Source: Chakrabartyella piscis
GTDB lineage: Bacteria > Bacillota > Clostridia > Lachnospirales > Anaerotignaceae
Assembly: GCA_030067835.1 (NCBI GenBank)
Contig: CP092441.1
Coordinates: forward strand, 930,001-994,000
Direction: 5' to 3'
Length of the DNA stretch: 64,000 nt
Made by a program: the position numbers and the translations under genes. Below the pieces are notes generated by a model, which saw only the letters and a list, made by a program, of their open reading frames with translations, was not told the origin of the DNA and ran no database searches. Of this stretch, positions 34,725 through 42,798 are shown piece by piece (the stretch's first letter is position 1; the number at the start of each line of letters is the position of its first letter).

Positions 34725-35702
34725 ATGATAAAAATTGGTTTGACAGGTGTGTATTTTGAAGGTGCAAAAGAAGCATTGATTGCAAATGTGCCAGAAGGCT
34801 ATGAAATTGTGTTTGTAAATGACAAAAGCGAATATGATAAATTGGAAGATGTACAATATGTCATCAATCGTTTGGCAGTGGATAATGAAATCTTTACAGC
34901 TGCCAAAAACTTGAAATTCCTCCAAAAATGGGGTGCTGGTTTCGACGATTGTGATATCCAATTTGCAGGTGAAATGGGGATTTCAGTGGCTTCCTGTCCA
35001 GGTGTCAATGCAAGACCTGTGGCAGAACTTGCCCTTATGCATATGCTCAGCACCTATCGCAACTTGGTTGCAATCAATCGTAATTTGGTAAAAGGTATTT
35101 GGCCAAAAAGTGAATTCTTTGGACGTTCCTTTATGATTGAGCACAAAACAGTGGGTATCATTGGTTTGGGTAATATCGGTAAAATCGTTGCAAAACTGAC
35201 TTCTGCATTGGGTGCAAATGTCATTTACTACGATATTGAACGTCAATGGGCACAAGAAGAATCCTTTGGTTACAAATTTGTGGATTCCATGGAAGAATTG
35301 CTTAAGGTAGCAGACATTGTAACAGTGCATTGTCCTTTGAATACAGAAACCAGAGGTTTGATTGGCAAAAAAGAATTGGAATGGATGCAACCAACGTCTA
35401 TCTTAATCAATACTGCAAGGGGTCCTATTGTCAACGAAGAAGCACTTGTGGAAGCATTGGAAAATGGAATCATTTTGGGTGCAGGTATCGACAATTTCAA
35501 TGTGGAACCAGCACCACAAGACCATCCGTTGTTGCATTTGCCAAATGTGTCAGCAACAGCACATGCAGCAGGCAACACACGTGACAATGATGTGAATATG
35601 GTGCGTTATTGCTACCAAAATATCGTCAATTTTGAAAACGGTTTGCCTTTCAATAGCGAAAGAGATTGGGTCAACAAACAATATATGATAACATCCAAAT
35701 AA
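34725..35702 (+). CDS. D-isomer-specific 2-hydroxyacid dehydrogenase family protein
   Basis: 325 residues. An N-terminal catalytic lobe (about 1-100) and NAD lobe with VGIIGLGNIGKIVAKL (GxGxxG) and D at the end of strand 2 (VIYYDIERQ), indicating NAD. Catalytic Arg in INTARGPIVNEEAL, Glu in NVEPAP and His in SATAHAAGNT complete the triad. Family members reduce 2-keto acids to D-2-hydroxyacids. ATG at 34725 follows AGAGGAGAAG at 34709. It lies downstream of the TRAP-TAXI genes but is separated by repeats, so co-transcription is unsure. If the T-box senses tRNA-Phe, phenylpyruvate would be a candidate substrate. Confidence 0.9.
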   Translation: MIKIGLTGVYFEGAKEALIANVPEGYEIVFVNDKSEYDKLEDVQYVINRLAVDNEIFTAAKNLKFLQKWGAGFDDCDIQFAGEMGISVASCPGVNARPVAELALMHMLSTYRNLVAINRNLVKGIWPKSEFFGRSFMIEHKTVGIIGLGNIGKIVAKLTSALGANVIYYDIERQWAQEESFGYKFVDSMEELLKVADIVTVHCPLNTETRGLIGKKELEWMQPTSILINTARGPIVNEEALVEALENGIILGAGIDNFNVEPAPQDHPLLHLPNVSATAHAAGNTRDNDVNMVRYCYQNIVNFENGLPFNSERDWVNKQYMITSK

Positions 35703-35710
35703 AAACATAA

Positions 35711-35745
35711 GATAACGTGGTGGCTTAGGCTGCTGCGTTATTTTT
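35711..35745 (+). terminator. Terminator after the hydroxyacid dehydrogenase gene
   Basis: GATAACG / CGTTAT arms closing an 18-base interior with a smaller internal pairing, followed by TTTTT. Confidence 0.7.
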
Positions 35746-35834
35746 CTAAATCCATGAAAATATAATGACAGTTTCCAATTTTGTGATATACTGATAAATA
35801 GAAATATATTGTCATAAAAAATAGATTTATTATT

Positions 35835-35861
35835 TGTAGGGGACAGTCTTGACTGTTCCGT
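35835..35861 (+). repeat. TGTAGGG palindromic repeat
   Basis: TGTAGGGGACAGTC / GACTGTTCCGT with a TT loop, in the gap before the radical SAM gene. Confidence 0.8.
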
Positions 35862-35917
35862 CATACTACACAATTTCATTATAAATTTGTTTCAATTAAC
35901 AAAATTAAGGAGTTTTC

Positions 35918-37663
35918 ATGAAAATTTTATTAACCGCCATCAATGCAAAATTCATACATTCCTCTTTGGCAGTGCGATATCTATATTCCTATGCCAAAGA
36001 ATACCAAGAATACATTACGCCATTGGAATATACCATCAACAACCAAGAAGATGAAATTCTTGCAGATTTGTATGGATATCAACCAGATGTGATTTGTTTT
36101 TCTTGTTACATTTGGAACATCAATATGATTTGTTCATTGGCACGTAATTTGAAAAAAATCATGCCAAATGTGAAAATTGTATGTGGTGGACCAGAAGTTT
36201 CCTATGAAAGTGAAGCATTGCTGGAAAAGAATCCATCCATTGATGCCATCATTCGTGGCGAAGGAGAAGAAGCCTTCAAGCAAATGGTGAGTGCCTTTGT
36301 AAATGGCACATCCCTTAGAGAAATCAATGGTATGTCTTTGCGTGAAGGGGATACAATTCTTTCTACACCACCTAGCACAGCCTTGTGTTTGGACAAATTG
36401 CCATTTCCATATGATGAGAATTTGACAGGTTTGGATCATCGTATTTTGTATTATGAAACACAAAGAGGTTGCCCTTTCAATTGCCAATTTTGCCTATCTT
36501 CTGTGGAAAAAGGTGTGCGTTTTGTCAGTTTGGAAAAGGTGTTTGGGCAATTGGACTTCTTCCTAGAACGCAATGTAAAACAAGTGAAATTTGTGGATCG
36601 TAGCTACAATTGCAACAAAAAACATAGCCATGGTATATGGAAATATTTGATGGAACATGACAATGGCATCACCAATTTCCATATGGAGATTGAAGCCCAT
36701 TTGGTGGATGATGAAACCATCGAATTGTTGCGTGGTGCCAGACCAAATCTGTTCCAATTTGAGATTGGGATTCAGTCCACAAATGAAGAAACCTTGAAAG
36801 CAGTGCAACGAAATGGCGACTTTGCAGAATTGAAACATCGTATTTTGCAAATCAAAGAATTGGGTAACATTCATGTCCATGTGGATTTGATTGCAGGACT
36901 TCCTTATGAAGGATACGAAAGTTTCCGTAAATCCTTCAACGATGTGTTTGACTTGGGTGCACAGCAGTTGCAAATGGGCTTTTTGAAGGTTCTGAAAGGC
37001 TCTGGACTCCATAGAGATAGCGAAAAGTATAACATTGGCTATCGTGAAGATGGCCCATATGAGGTGCTCTATACCAATGATATTTCCTATGGGGAGTTGA
37101 TTCGCCTAAAGGGTATTGAAGAACTATTGGAAACCTTCTACAATTCAGGAAAAACAGTGCACACCATGGATTATGTGATTCCGCATTTCCCTTCTGCATT
37201 TGATTTCTTTGAAGCCTTTAGCGATTATTGGATGGAGAAGGAATATCACAAAATCAAGCATACAAAAGCCAATTTATATGAAAAACTAAGAGAATTTTTG
37301 TTGCAATCGGACTATATGAAAGACCATATCAGTCAAGTAGAAAATCTTTTGAAATTCGATATGTTGTTGCATGACAATTTGCCTAGTATTCCAACTTGGG
37401 CAGTATCCACTTTGGATGGAGAAGCCTTCAAAAAAATCAAACGTGATTTCTTCCACAATGAAGAAAATAAGGAGACATATTTGCAAAAATTGGCAGGCTA
37501 TACACCAACCCAATTGGGGCGTATGTGTCGATTGGAGCAATTTTCTTGCAATGTGCTAGAATCTGATGTACCAGAAGGTGAAGTGTTTATTTTGCTCAAT
37601 TATTATGACAGAGATGTGTTCCATAATTGCGCTAAAACAGATCAAATTGCAATTACAATGTAG
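35918..37663 (+). CDS. B12-binding-domain radical SAM protein with DUF4080
   Basis: 581 residues. An N-terminal cobalamin-binding-like Rossmann domain (about 1-135; CFSCYIWNI, VCGGPEVSYE, RGEGEEAF) is followed by a radical SAM core with cysteines 185, 189 and 192 (RGCPFNCQFC) binding the [4Fe-4S] cluster, and a C-terminal DUF4080 (about 370-570). The lack of the DxHxxG cobalamin motif in the N-terminal domain is usual for this subfamily. The reaction is unknown; relatives are methyltransferases and ring-forming enzymes. ATG at 35918 follows AAGGAG. Confidence 0.9.
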   Translation: MKILLTAINAKFIHSSLAVRYLYSYAKEYQEYITPLEYTINNQEDEILADLYGYQPDVICFSCYIWNINMICSLARNLKKIMPNVKIVCGGPEVSYESEALLEKNPSIDAIIRGEGEEAFKQMVSAFVNGTSLREINGMSLREGDTILSTPPSTALCLDKLPFPYDENLTGLDHRILYYETQRGCPFNCQFCLSSVEKGVRFVSLEKVFGQLDFFLERNVKQVKFVDRSYNCNKKHSHGIWKYLMEHDNGITNFHMEIEAHLVDDETIELLRGARPNLFQFEIGIQSTNEETLKAVQRNGDFAELKHRILQIKELGNIHVHVDLIAGLPYEGYESFRKSFNDVFDLGAQQLQMGFLKVLKGSGLHRDSEKYNIGYREDGPYEVLYTNDISYGELIRLKGIEELLETFYNSGKTVHTMDYVIPHFPSAFDFFEAFSDYWMEKEYHKIKHTKANLYEKLREFLLQSDYMKDHISQVENLLKFDMLLHDNLPSIPTWAVSTLDGEAFKKIKRDFFHNEENKETYLQKLAGYTPTQLGRMCRLEQFSCNVLESDVPEGEVFILLNYYDRDVFHNCAKTDQIAITM

Positions 37664-37706
37664 TAAATCATTATAACCACTGATAAAAATATAAGGAGTG
37701 TTTTAC

Positions 37707-38501
37707 ATGGAATTTGAAAAATTGATTTATACAGAAGAAGATGGAATTGCAAGTATCACTATGAATTATATGAAAAATCTCAATGCCATTGATGAACAAA
37801 TGGCAGATGAATTGCTGGTTGCATTGCAAACAGCTGAAAGCGATGCATCCATTAAAGTTGTGATTTTAAAAGGTGGTAAAAAAGCCTTTTCTGCTGGTGG
37901 CGATATTGGCTATTTCTATGATTTGATCCAAGCTGGTGGCGATATCAATATGGATACATTGATTCAAAAAGTAGGTGCTGTGGCAGTCTATATGAAACAA
38001 ATGAGCAAATTGGTCATTGCTTCTGTTTCTGGTGCAGCAGCTGGAGCAGGTGCAAGTTTGGCTTTGGGTGCTGATTTCATGATTTGTGCTGACAATGCAA
38101 AATTGATGTTGGCATTTGTGAACCTTGGTTTGGTGCCAGATACAGGTGTGACATACCTTCTATCCAAAAGCATTGGCACAGCCAGAACAATGGAATTGGC
38201 AGCAACAGGCAGACCACTAGGAGCAGAAGAAGCCAAAACATGGGGACTTGCTTACCAAGTGACTTCTGTGGAAGAATTGGAAGAAGCAACCATGAAATTT
38301 GCAAGAAAAATTGTAAATGGACCATCTGTTTCTTATAAAAACATCAAAAAACAAATGTTTGACACCAACTATACTGATTTCAAAGATTGGTTGGCACAAA
38401 CAGAATCTGCTACCCAAAGAGAATGTGCATCTTCCATGGATTTCCAAGAGGGTTGCAAAGCATTTATGGAAAAAAGAAAACCAAATTTCCAAGGTAAATA
38501 A
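37707..38501 (+). CDS. Enoyl-CoA hydratase/isomerase family protein
   Basis: 264 residues with the crotonase fold. Oxyanion-hole segments are AFSAGGDIGYFYDL and SVSGAAAGAGASLALGADF. The catalytic Glu pair of hydratases is replaced around FVNLGLVPDTGVTYLL (Asp at one position), so isomerase, dehydration or other crotonase chemistry is equally likely. ATG at 37707 follows AAGGAG by 9 bases; the earlier GTG overlaps that site. No acyl-CoA dehydrogenase or thiolase lies next to it, so the pathway is open. Confidence 0.88.
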   Translation: MEFEKLIYTEEDGIASITMNYMKNLNAIDEQMADELLVALQTAESDASIKVVILKGGKKAFSAGGDIGYFYDLIQAGGDINMDTLIQKVGAVAVYMKQMSKLVIASVSGAAAGAGASLALGADFMICADNAKLMLAFVNLGLVPDTGVTYLLSKSIGTARTMELAATGRPLGAEEAKTWGLAYQVTSVEELEEATMKFARKIVNGPSVSYKNIKKQMFDTNYTDFKDWLAQTESATQRECASSMDFQEGCKAFMEKRKPNFQGK

Positions 38502-38558
38502 AAAAATCATACAAAAGATTCAGATACATCAATTGCAAATCACGAAACTACATACACT

Positions 38559-38583
38559 GTAGGGGCTACGTTTCGTTGCCCGT
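38559..38583 (+). repeat. TGTAGGG palindromic repeat
   Basis: TGTAGGGGC-TACG-TTTCG-TTGCCCGT, an imperfect stem of the CGTTTCG loop class also seen at 14121-14146. Confidence 0.7.
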
Positions 38584-38640
38584 AAAAATTTATGTAATTG
38601 TATTTATCTGGGGGAATACGATCTAAAAAGGAGAATAAAC

Positions 38641-39534
38641 ATGGCATATATTCTAGTTGTCATAGCAGGTGTTTCATGGGGTTTGATTGGACTGTTTACA
38701 AAGGCACTTGCAAGCGTTGGATTGTCGGAATTGGACTCAATGGCAGTGAAAGCCACAGTCAGCGCCATTGCATTTGTATGTATGGCATTGGTGAAAGATA
38801 GAAGTGCTTTCAGATTGAAACATCCATTGGATATTTTGTATTTTATAGGTACAGGCGTTTGTAGCTTCGCCTTTTTCAGTTGGATGTTTATGAAAACCAT
38901 CAATTTGACCAGCAATGGCATTGCAGTGGTGTTGTTGTATACTGCACCGACTATCATTATGATTTATTCTGTTGTGGTGCTCAAGGAACAAATGACTAAG
39001 AAGAAAGCCTTGGTTTTGGCAATGACATTGGTAGGCTGTGCTTTGGTTTCAGAAGTGTGGCAATCAGAAACAGTTATGTCATTGGAAGGTCTTTTGACAG
39101 GACTTGCATCTGGTGTTGGATATGCGTTGTATAGCATCATTGGTACAAAGGTCATCCAAAAAGGATATTCGTCCATTGCCATCACAACCTATACTTTTCT
39201 TGTTGCAGCAATAGCGTTGTTGCTTGTCATATCGCCTGTGGAGTTGGTACAAGAAATTTCAGATAAAAATGCTTGGTTGTTGCTGATTTCCTTTGGTCTT
39301 TTGACAACGGTGGTGCCATTTTTCTGTTACACCAAAGGACTTGTCAATTTGCCAGCATCAGTTGCGTCTGTCACAGCAACCATAGAACCTGTAGTGGGTG
39401 CTTTGCTTGGAATCTTTGTACTGAAAGAAAGTGCAAGCTTCTGGAAGATTGTTGGCATTGTGTGTATTGTAGGTGGTGTGGTCTTGTTGAGTGTCAACAC
39501 ACCAGCAAAGAAGAATCATTCCATAGAAGAATAA
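38641..39534 (+). CDS. EamA/DMT-family membrane transporter
   Basis: 297 residues, ten predicted membrane helices arranged as two five-helix EamA repeats (about 1-140 and 150-290). The second repeat has the usual VASVTATIEPVVGALLGIFVLKE end signature, and the first has NGIAVVLLYTAPTIIMIYSVVVLKE. Members export amino acids, nucleotides or drugs. The cargo is unknown. ATG at 38641 follows AAAAAGGAGAA. A terminator follows, so it is transcribed alone. Confidence 0.92.
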   Translation: MAYILVVIAGVSWGLIGLFTKALASVGLSELDSMAVKATVSAIAFVCMALVKDRSAFRLKHPLDILYFIGTGVCSFAFFSWMFMKTINLTSNGIAVVLLYTAPTIIMIYSVVVLKEQMTKKKALVLAMTLVGCALVSEVWQSETVMSLEGLLTGLASGVGYALYSIIGTKVIQKGYSSIAITTYTFLVAAIALLLVISPVELVQEISDKNAWLLLISFGLLTTVVPFFCYTKGLVNLPASVASVTATIEPVVGALLGIFVLKESASFWKIVGIVCIVGGVVLLSVNTPAKKNHSIEE

Positions 39535-39537
39535 AAA

Positions 39538-39572
39538 GAAAGCCTGTATACGTTGCTGTATATAGGCTTGTG
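39538..39572. terminator. Terminator between EamA and HTH genes
   Basis: AAGCCTGTATA / TATATAGGCTT around CGTTGCTG, with A- and T-rich flanks, between convergent genes. Confidence 0.75.
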
Positions 39573-39591
39573 TGTGTGTAATGATATTATA

Positions 39592-39831
39592 TTAAATCGT
39601 TAAATCAAAAAAGAAAAAATTGAAATCTACATCAAAAATTTGACTTAAGGCAATCAATTCACTGACACGTATATTGATACGGTCTGTTTCGACTTTGGCA
39701 TAGGTGCTACGAGACATTTGGATGCCTAGAAGTTGTAATTTGGCTATGGTTTCATCTTGCGTGTAACCCTTTTGATTGCGTGCTTTTTGAATGTTACCAC
39801 CAAGATATCGGTCAGGTCTGATTTTTGTCAT
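39592..39831 (-). CDS. Small Cro/CI-type helix-turn-helix protein
   Basis: 79 residues. HTH_3 domain about 10-72: NIQKARNQKGYTQDETIAKL then MSRSTYAKVETDRINIRVSELIALSQIFDVD. It starts three bases after the Fic gene stop, with GAGGTG inside the end of fic acting as ribosome-binding site, so the two are translated together. As the last gene of a fic operon it may be a repressor or an antitoxin-like partner. The family alone does not show which. Confidence 0.85.
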   Translation of the reverse strand: MTKIRPDRYLGGNIQKARNQKGYTQDETIAKLQLLGIQMSRSTYAKVETDRINIRVSELIALSQIFDVDFNFFFFDLTI

Positions 39832-39834
39832 ATC

Positions 39835-40440
39835 CTACACCTCATCAGACTTATAAGTAACATATCCTTCATAATAATAACTGGTGTCAATGCCTTTGAT
39901 ATAAATACCTCGGTCATGGATTTGATTGGTCAGTGCTGCTTTCAAAATATGCTTGATTTCAATATCCTTGATGGGACTACGTTCCATTGCCAGCAAATAA
40001 TCGGTTTTATCCACCAAATTCCAATCAATAACCAGTTGCAATTCTTTTTTCAACAACAAATCCAACCAGATTCTAGCACTTCTTCCATTTCCTTCACGGA
40101 AAGGGTGTGCCACATTCATTTCTACATACTTTTCGATGATTTCATCAAAGGTAGATTGTGGCATTTGGTCAATATGTGTCAAAGATGCTTCCAAATACAT
40201 GACAGGTGCAAATCGAAAAACACCTTTTGCAATGTTGACGGTGCGTAATTTACCTGCAAATTCATAAATTTCATCAAATAGGTATTTGTGAATCTGTGCA
40301 AGTGTTTTATATGTGCCAGCTTGCATTTGTTCCAAAATACCTTTGTCAAAGAGCTCCACAGCTTTTTTCTTGCTGATGCGTTCTTCTTCCATTGCCAATT
40401 CCACAGAATTTGTAATATGCAATTTATTTTCCAATGCCAT
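39835..40440 (-). CDS. Fic-domain protein (putative AMP-transferase)
   Basis: 201 residues. The Fic core motif is intact as VAHPFREGNGRSARIW (catalytic His, anion-binding EGNGR). The flap region RTVNIAKGVFRFAP, which positions the target, is also recognisable. Fic proteins transfer AMP or other groups to protein hydroxyls; small two-gene versions often behave as toxins. No clear inhibitory [ST]xxxE[GN] helix is seen in the protein or in the adjacent HTH protein. ATG at 40440 follows AAAGGAGAAA. Confidence 0.92.
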   Translation of the reverse strand: MALENKLHITNSVELAMEEERISKKKAVELFDKGILEQMQAGTYKTLAQIHKYLFDEIYEFAGKLRTVNIAKGVFRFAPVMYLEASLTHIDQMPQSTFDEIIEKYVEMNVAHPFREGNGRSARIWLDLLLKKELQLVIDWNLVDKTDYLLAMERSPIKDIEIKHILKAALTNQIHDRGIYIKGIDTSYYYEGYVTYKSDEV

Positions 40441-40466
40441 AAGGGATTTCTCCTTTCAAAGGGATT

Positions 40467-40988
40467 TCAATACCGATGATTCACATACTCATCAATCAAA
40501 GATTTTCTACTGCCTTCTGTAAACACATACTCATCACGCAAACGGTTCAAAATCACAGTGCTGGTGGAATGCAAAATCACATCTTCATCCTGCAACACAA
40601 TTTCAAACAATTTACCTTTGAGGTATTTGCTACGAACCTTCACAAAATAAGCTTCCACATTACGAAAATCAATCAAACGCAAAGCAGCCATAGTGGCTTT
40701 GTCTTTTTTGCTATAGTAGTAGTTGCTGCGATCTTGATAATCTCGTTTCAACTCAAATTCCATATCTGAAACGGTGCTGGTGGACTTCATTTCCTTTGCC
40801 AAAGCATTGTAATATTGATAGTTGAACAATGCCTTTTCTACCGTATCCATATTGGTAAAAGGTCCAATATCACCGTAAATCACAGCATCATAATTCTTTT
40901 GCAGATATTCTCTTTTGCTCATATCGCCTTTGATGTATTGGTCAATTAGGTTTTGGCGATACTTGAAATATTTTTGAATGGCATTCAT
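40467..40988 (-). CDS. Uncharacterised protein, possibly DUF6648-like
   Basis: 173 residues, beginning MNAIQKYFKYRQNLIDQYIKG. Mostly helical in the first 90 residues (KREYLQKNYDAVIY, ALFNYQYYNALAKEM), then a mixed alpha/beta end with YFVKVRSKYLKGKLFEIVLQDEDVILHS. I associate it with a Firmicutes family of unknown function (DUF6648) but not firmly. ATG at 40988 lies close behind GAGGAAAG; the longer frame has no site. 26 bases upstream of fic on the same strand, so it may belong to the Fic operon. Confidence 0.7.
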   Translation of the reverse strand: MNAIQKYFKYRQNLIDQYIKGDMSKREYLQKNYDAVIYGDIGPFTNMDTVEKALFNYQYYNALAKEMKSTSTVSDMEFELKRDYQDRSNYYYSKKDKATMAALRLIDFRNVEAYFVKVRSKYLKGKLFEIVLQDEDVILHSTSTVILNRLRDEYVFTEGSRKSLIDEYVNHRY

Positions 40989-41089
40989 GACTTTCCTCAC
41001 TTCCATAGATTCCCTGTGGAAAAACATCTTTTTTGGCAGTACAATAATAAAATGTACGCTACAAAAAGAGTTAGAACAAGGGGGTATTT

Positions 41090-41488
41090 ATGCAAACGTA
41101 TTTGGAACAATATGACACGTTCATTGCACCAAAATTACAAGAGTTGGATTTATTTTTGAAAACAACAGAACCACCCTATGCAGTTGGCGATATTGCCATT
41201 TGTTTGGATAGTTCTGATGAAGAAATTCAAAGTTTGTTGCAAAAATTTGGTTTTGGTTTGCCCACAAAAGGCGTTTTTTTATACTTGATACAACTTGTGA
41301 AATCCCCTATATGTAAACTCATACAAAGGGAAATTGCCTGTGGAATGCCACCTACATATACCATAGAAGAAATCTCATACATATATGATTTGGAGATAGA
41401 AAAGGTACAGGTTGCAGCACAAAACATAGGCAAAGAAACCTTCACCAAAAAAGACTTAGTGCACTTATTTTCTTATATTTATTGTTGA
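41090..41488 (+). CDS. Hypothetical cytoplasmic protein with HTH-like C-terminal half
   Basis: 132 residues; no family recognised. Mainly helical; the segment YTIEEISYIYDLEIEKVQVAAQNIG has the spacing of a helix-turn-helix, and VGDIAICLDSSDEEIQSLLQKFGF looks like another. A single-domain DNA-binding or regulatory role is possible. ATG at 41090 follows AAGGGGG. Its end overlaps the end of the convergent DJ-1 gene by ten bases. Confidence 0.65.
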   Translation: MQTYLEQYDTFIAPKLQELDLFLKTTEPPYAVGDIAICLDSSDEEIQSLLQKFGFGLPTKGVFLYLIQLVKSPICKLIQREIACGMPPTYTIEEISYIYDLEIEKVQVAAQNIGKETFTKKDLVHLFSYIYC

Positions 41489-42030
41489 TATACAATACCT
41501 TTGCGTACTGCATCAGAAGTTTCTTGGTTGTTGAAGGTTGCAATCAGTTGCAATGCAAACTCAATTGCAGTTCCCACACCACGAGATGTGATGATATTGC
41601 CATCTACACAAACAGAATCGGTTTTTGGAATAGCACCCAAAAGGTGTTCTTCCATACCGGGGTAGATGGTGGCAGTTTTGCCTTCTACAAGACCCCAAGC
41701 ACCCAAAAGCATAGGAGCAGCACAGATGGCGCAAATTACTTTACCAGCATCACTCATTTTGAGAATCAAATCTTGCAAACCAGCATGTACCATCATACCA
41801 CCTACACCACCCATACCACCAGGTAGGATGAATCCACTCATTTCATCAGCTTGCAAATCAGCAAAGAACAAATCTGCTTGCACAGAAATGCCATTTCCAC
41901 CAAGAACCAACAAAGAATCGGTCAAAGAAACCATTTTCACTTCTACGCCACCACGACGCAACAAATCTATGGTTGTGATTGCTTCTACTTCTTCAAATCC
42001 TGTTGCCAAAAATATACATACTGTTTTCAT
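41479..42030 (-). CDS. DJ-1/PfpI family protein
   Basis: 183 residues, single domain. The N-terminal KTVCIFLATGFEEVEAITTIDLLRRGG contains the Glu (in GFEEVE) that pairs with the reactive cysteine, found in VICAICAAPMLLG. This matches the DJ-1/YajL branch (glyoxalase, deglycase or chaperone activities have been proposed) rather than the protease PfpI. ATG at 42030 follows AAAGGAG; the open frame runs further upstream without a site. Confidence 0.93.
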   Translation of the reverse strand: MKTVCIFLATGFEEVEAITTIDLLRRGGVEVKMVSLTDSLLVLGGNGISVQADLFFADLQADEMSGFILPGGMGGVGGMMVHAGLQDLILKMSDAGKVICAICAAPMLLGAWGLVEGKTATIYPGMEEHLLGAIPKTDSVCVDGNIITSRGVGTAIEFALQLIATFNNQETSDAVRKGIVYQQ

Positions 42031-42068
42031 AGTATCGCTCCTTTGATATGCTTTATTGACGATATTCT

Positions 42069-42197
42069 GTAGGGGTGAATCAATGACCGCTGAGAACATC
42101 CAGTACTCTATGAGTACTTGGATATATTTGCTACGCAAATGATGGCACAAAAGAACCAAATGTTTTGCATGAGTGCAACAATTGATTCCTTTGCACC
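42069..42197. repeat. Compound structured repeat with TGTAGGG start (third compound element)
   Basis: It begins TGTAGGGGTGAATCAAT and closes with ATTGATTC...CACC (42181-42197), a perfect 8-bp outer stem. Inside are AGTACTC / GAGTACT (about 42102-42118) and ATTTGC / GCAAAT (about 42126-42140). The ATTTGC..GCAAATGATG part resembles the inner hairpin of the 84-base elements at 13997 and 27153. It lies upstream of the DJ-1 and CYTH genes. Confidence 0.7.
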
Positions 42198-42307
42198 ACG
42201 CTTTCTCCGCTATTAGGGTATATTATACACTTTTTAACTGGATTTATCAACATTCTATTGACAGAACAAGGACAAACCTCTATCCTAATATGACGGAGGT
42301 GTGACAC

Positions 42308-42766
42308 ATGGAGATTGAACGTAAATTTTTGACCAAAGAGATTCCATTTTCTTTGGAGGGCTTTGCTTGTAAGGATTTGAGACAATCCTACATTTCCTTT
42401 AGACCAACCATTCGCATTCGCAAAAGCAATGATACGTATTATTTGACCATCAAAGGTTCTGGTCACATATCACGTGAAGAATATGAGTTGATGATTTCAG
42501 AAGAAGAATACAATACACTTTTGCAAAAGGCAGAAGGAACTGAAATTTGCAAAAAAAGATATTTGATTCCACTAGAAGGCGACTTGGTTGCAGAATTGGA
42601 TGTATATGCAGGTGAATTGGAAGGTTTATATACCACAGAAGTGGAGTTTGCTACAGAAGAAGAAGCAAATGGATTCATTCCACCAGATTGGTTTGGTGTG
42701 GATGTAACAACAGAAAAAACATATAAAAATGCAGTATTGGCACAATTTGGTTTGCCAAAAGAATGA
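42308..42766 (+). CDS. CYTH-domain protein
   Basis: 152 residues. The N-terminal ExExK signature is EIERKFL. Conserved basic and acidic residues lining the triphosphate tunnel are visible in YISFRPTIRIRKSNDTYYLTIK, LIPLEGDLVAELDVY and TTEVEFATEEEA. The family acts on organic or inorganic triphosphates (triphosphatase or adenylate cyclase class IV). The smaller bacterial type is usually an inorganic triphosphatase. GGAGG precedes the ATG. The next gene starts 32 bases later with its own site. Confidence 0.92.
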   Translation: MEIERKFLTKEIPFSLEGFACKDLRQSYISFRPTIRIRKSNDTYYLTIKGSGHISREEYELMISEEEYNTLLQKAEGTEICKKRYLIPLEGDLVAELDVYAGELEGLYTTEVEFATEEEANGFIPPDWFGVDVTTEKTYKNAVLAQFGLPKE

Positions 42767-42798
42767 GAATGAGAAACGAGAGCAACAAGGAGGAAAAT

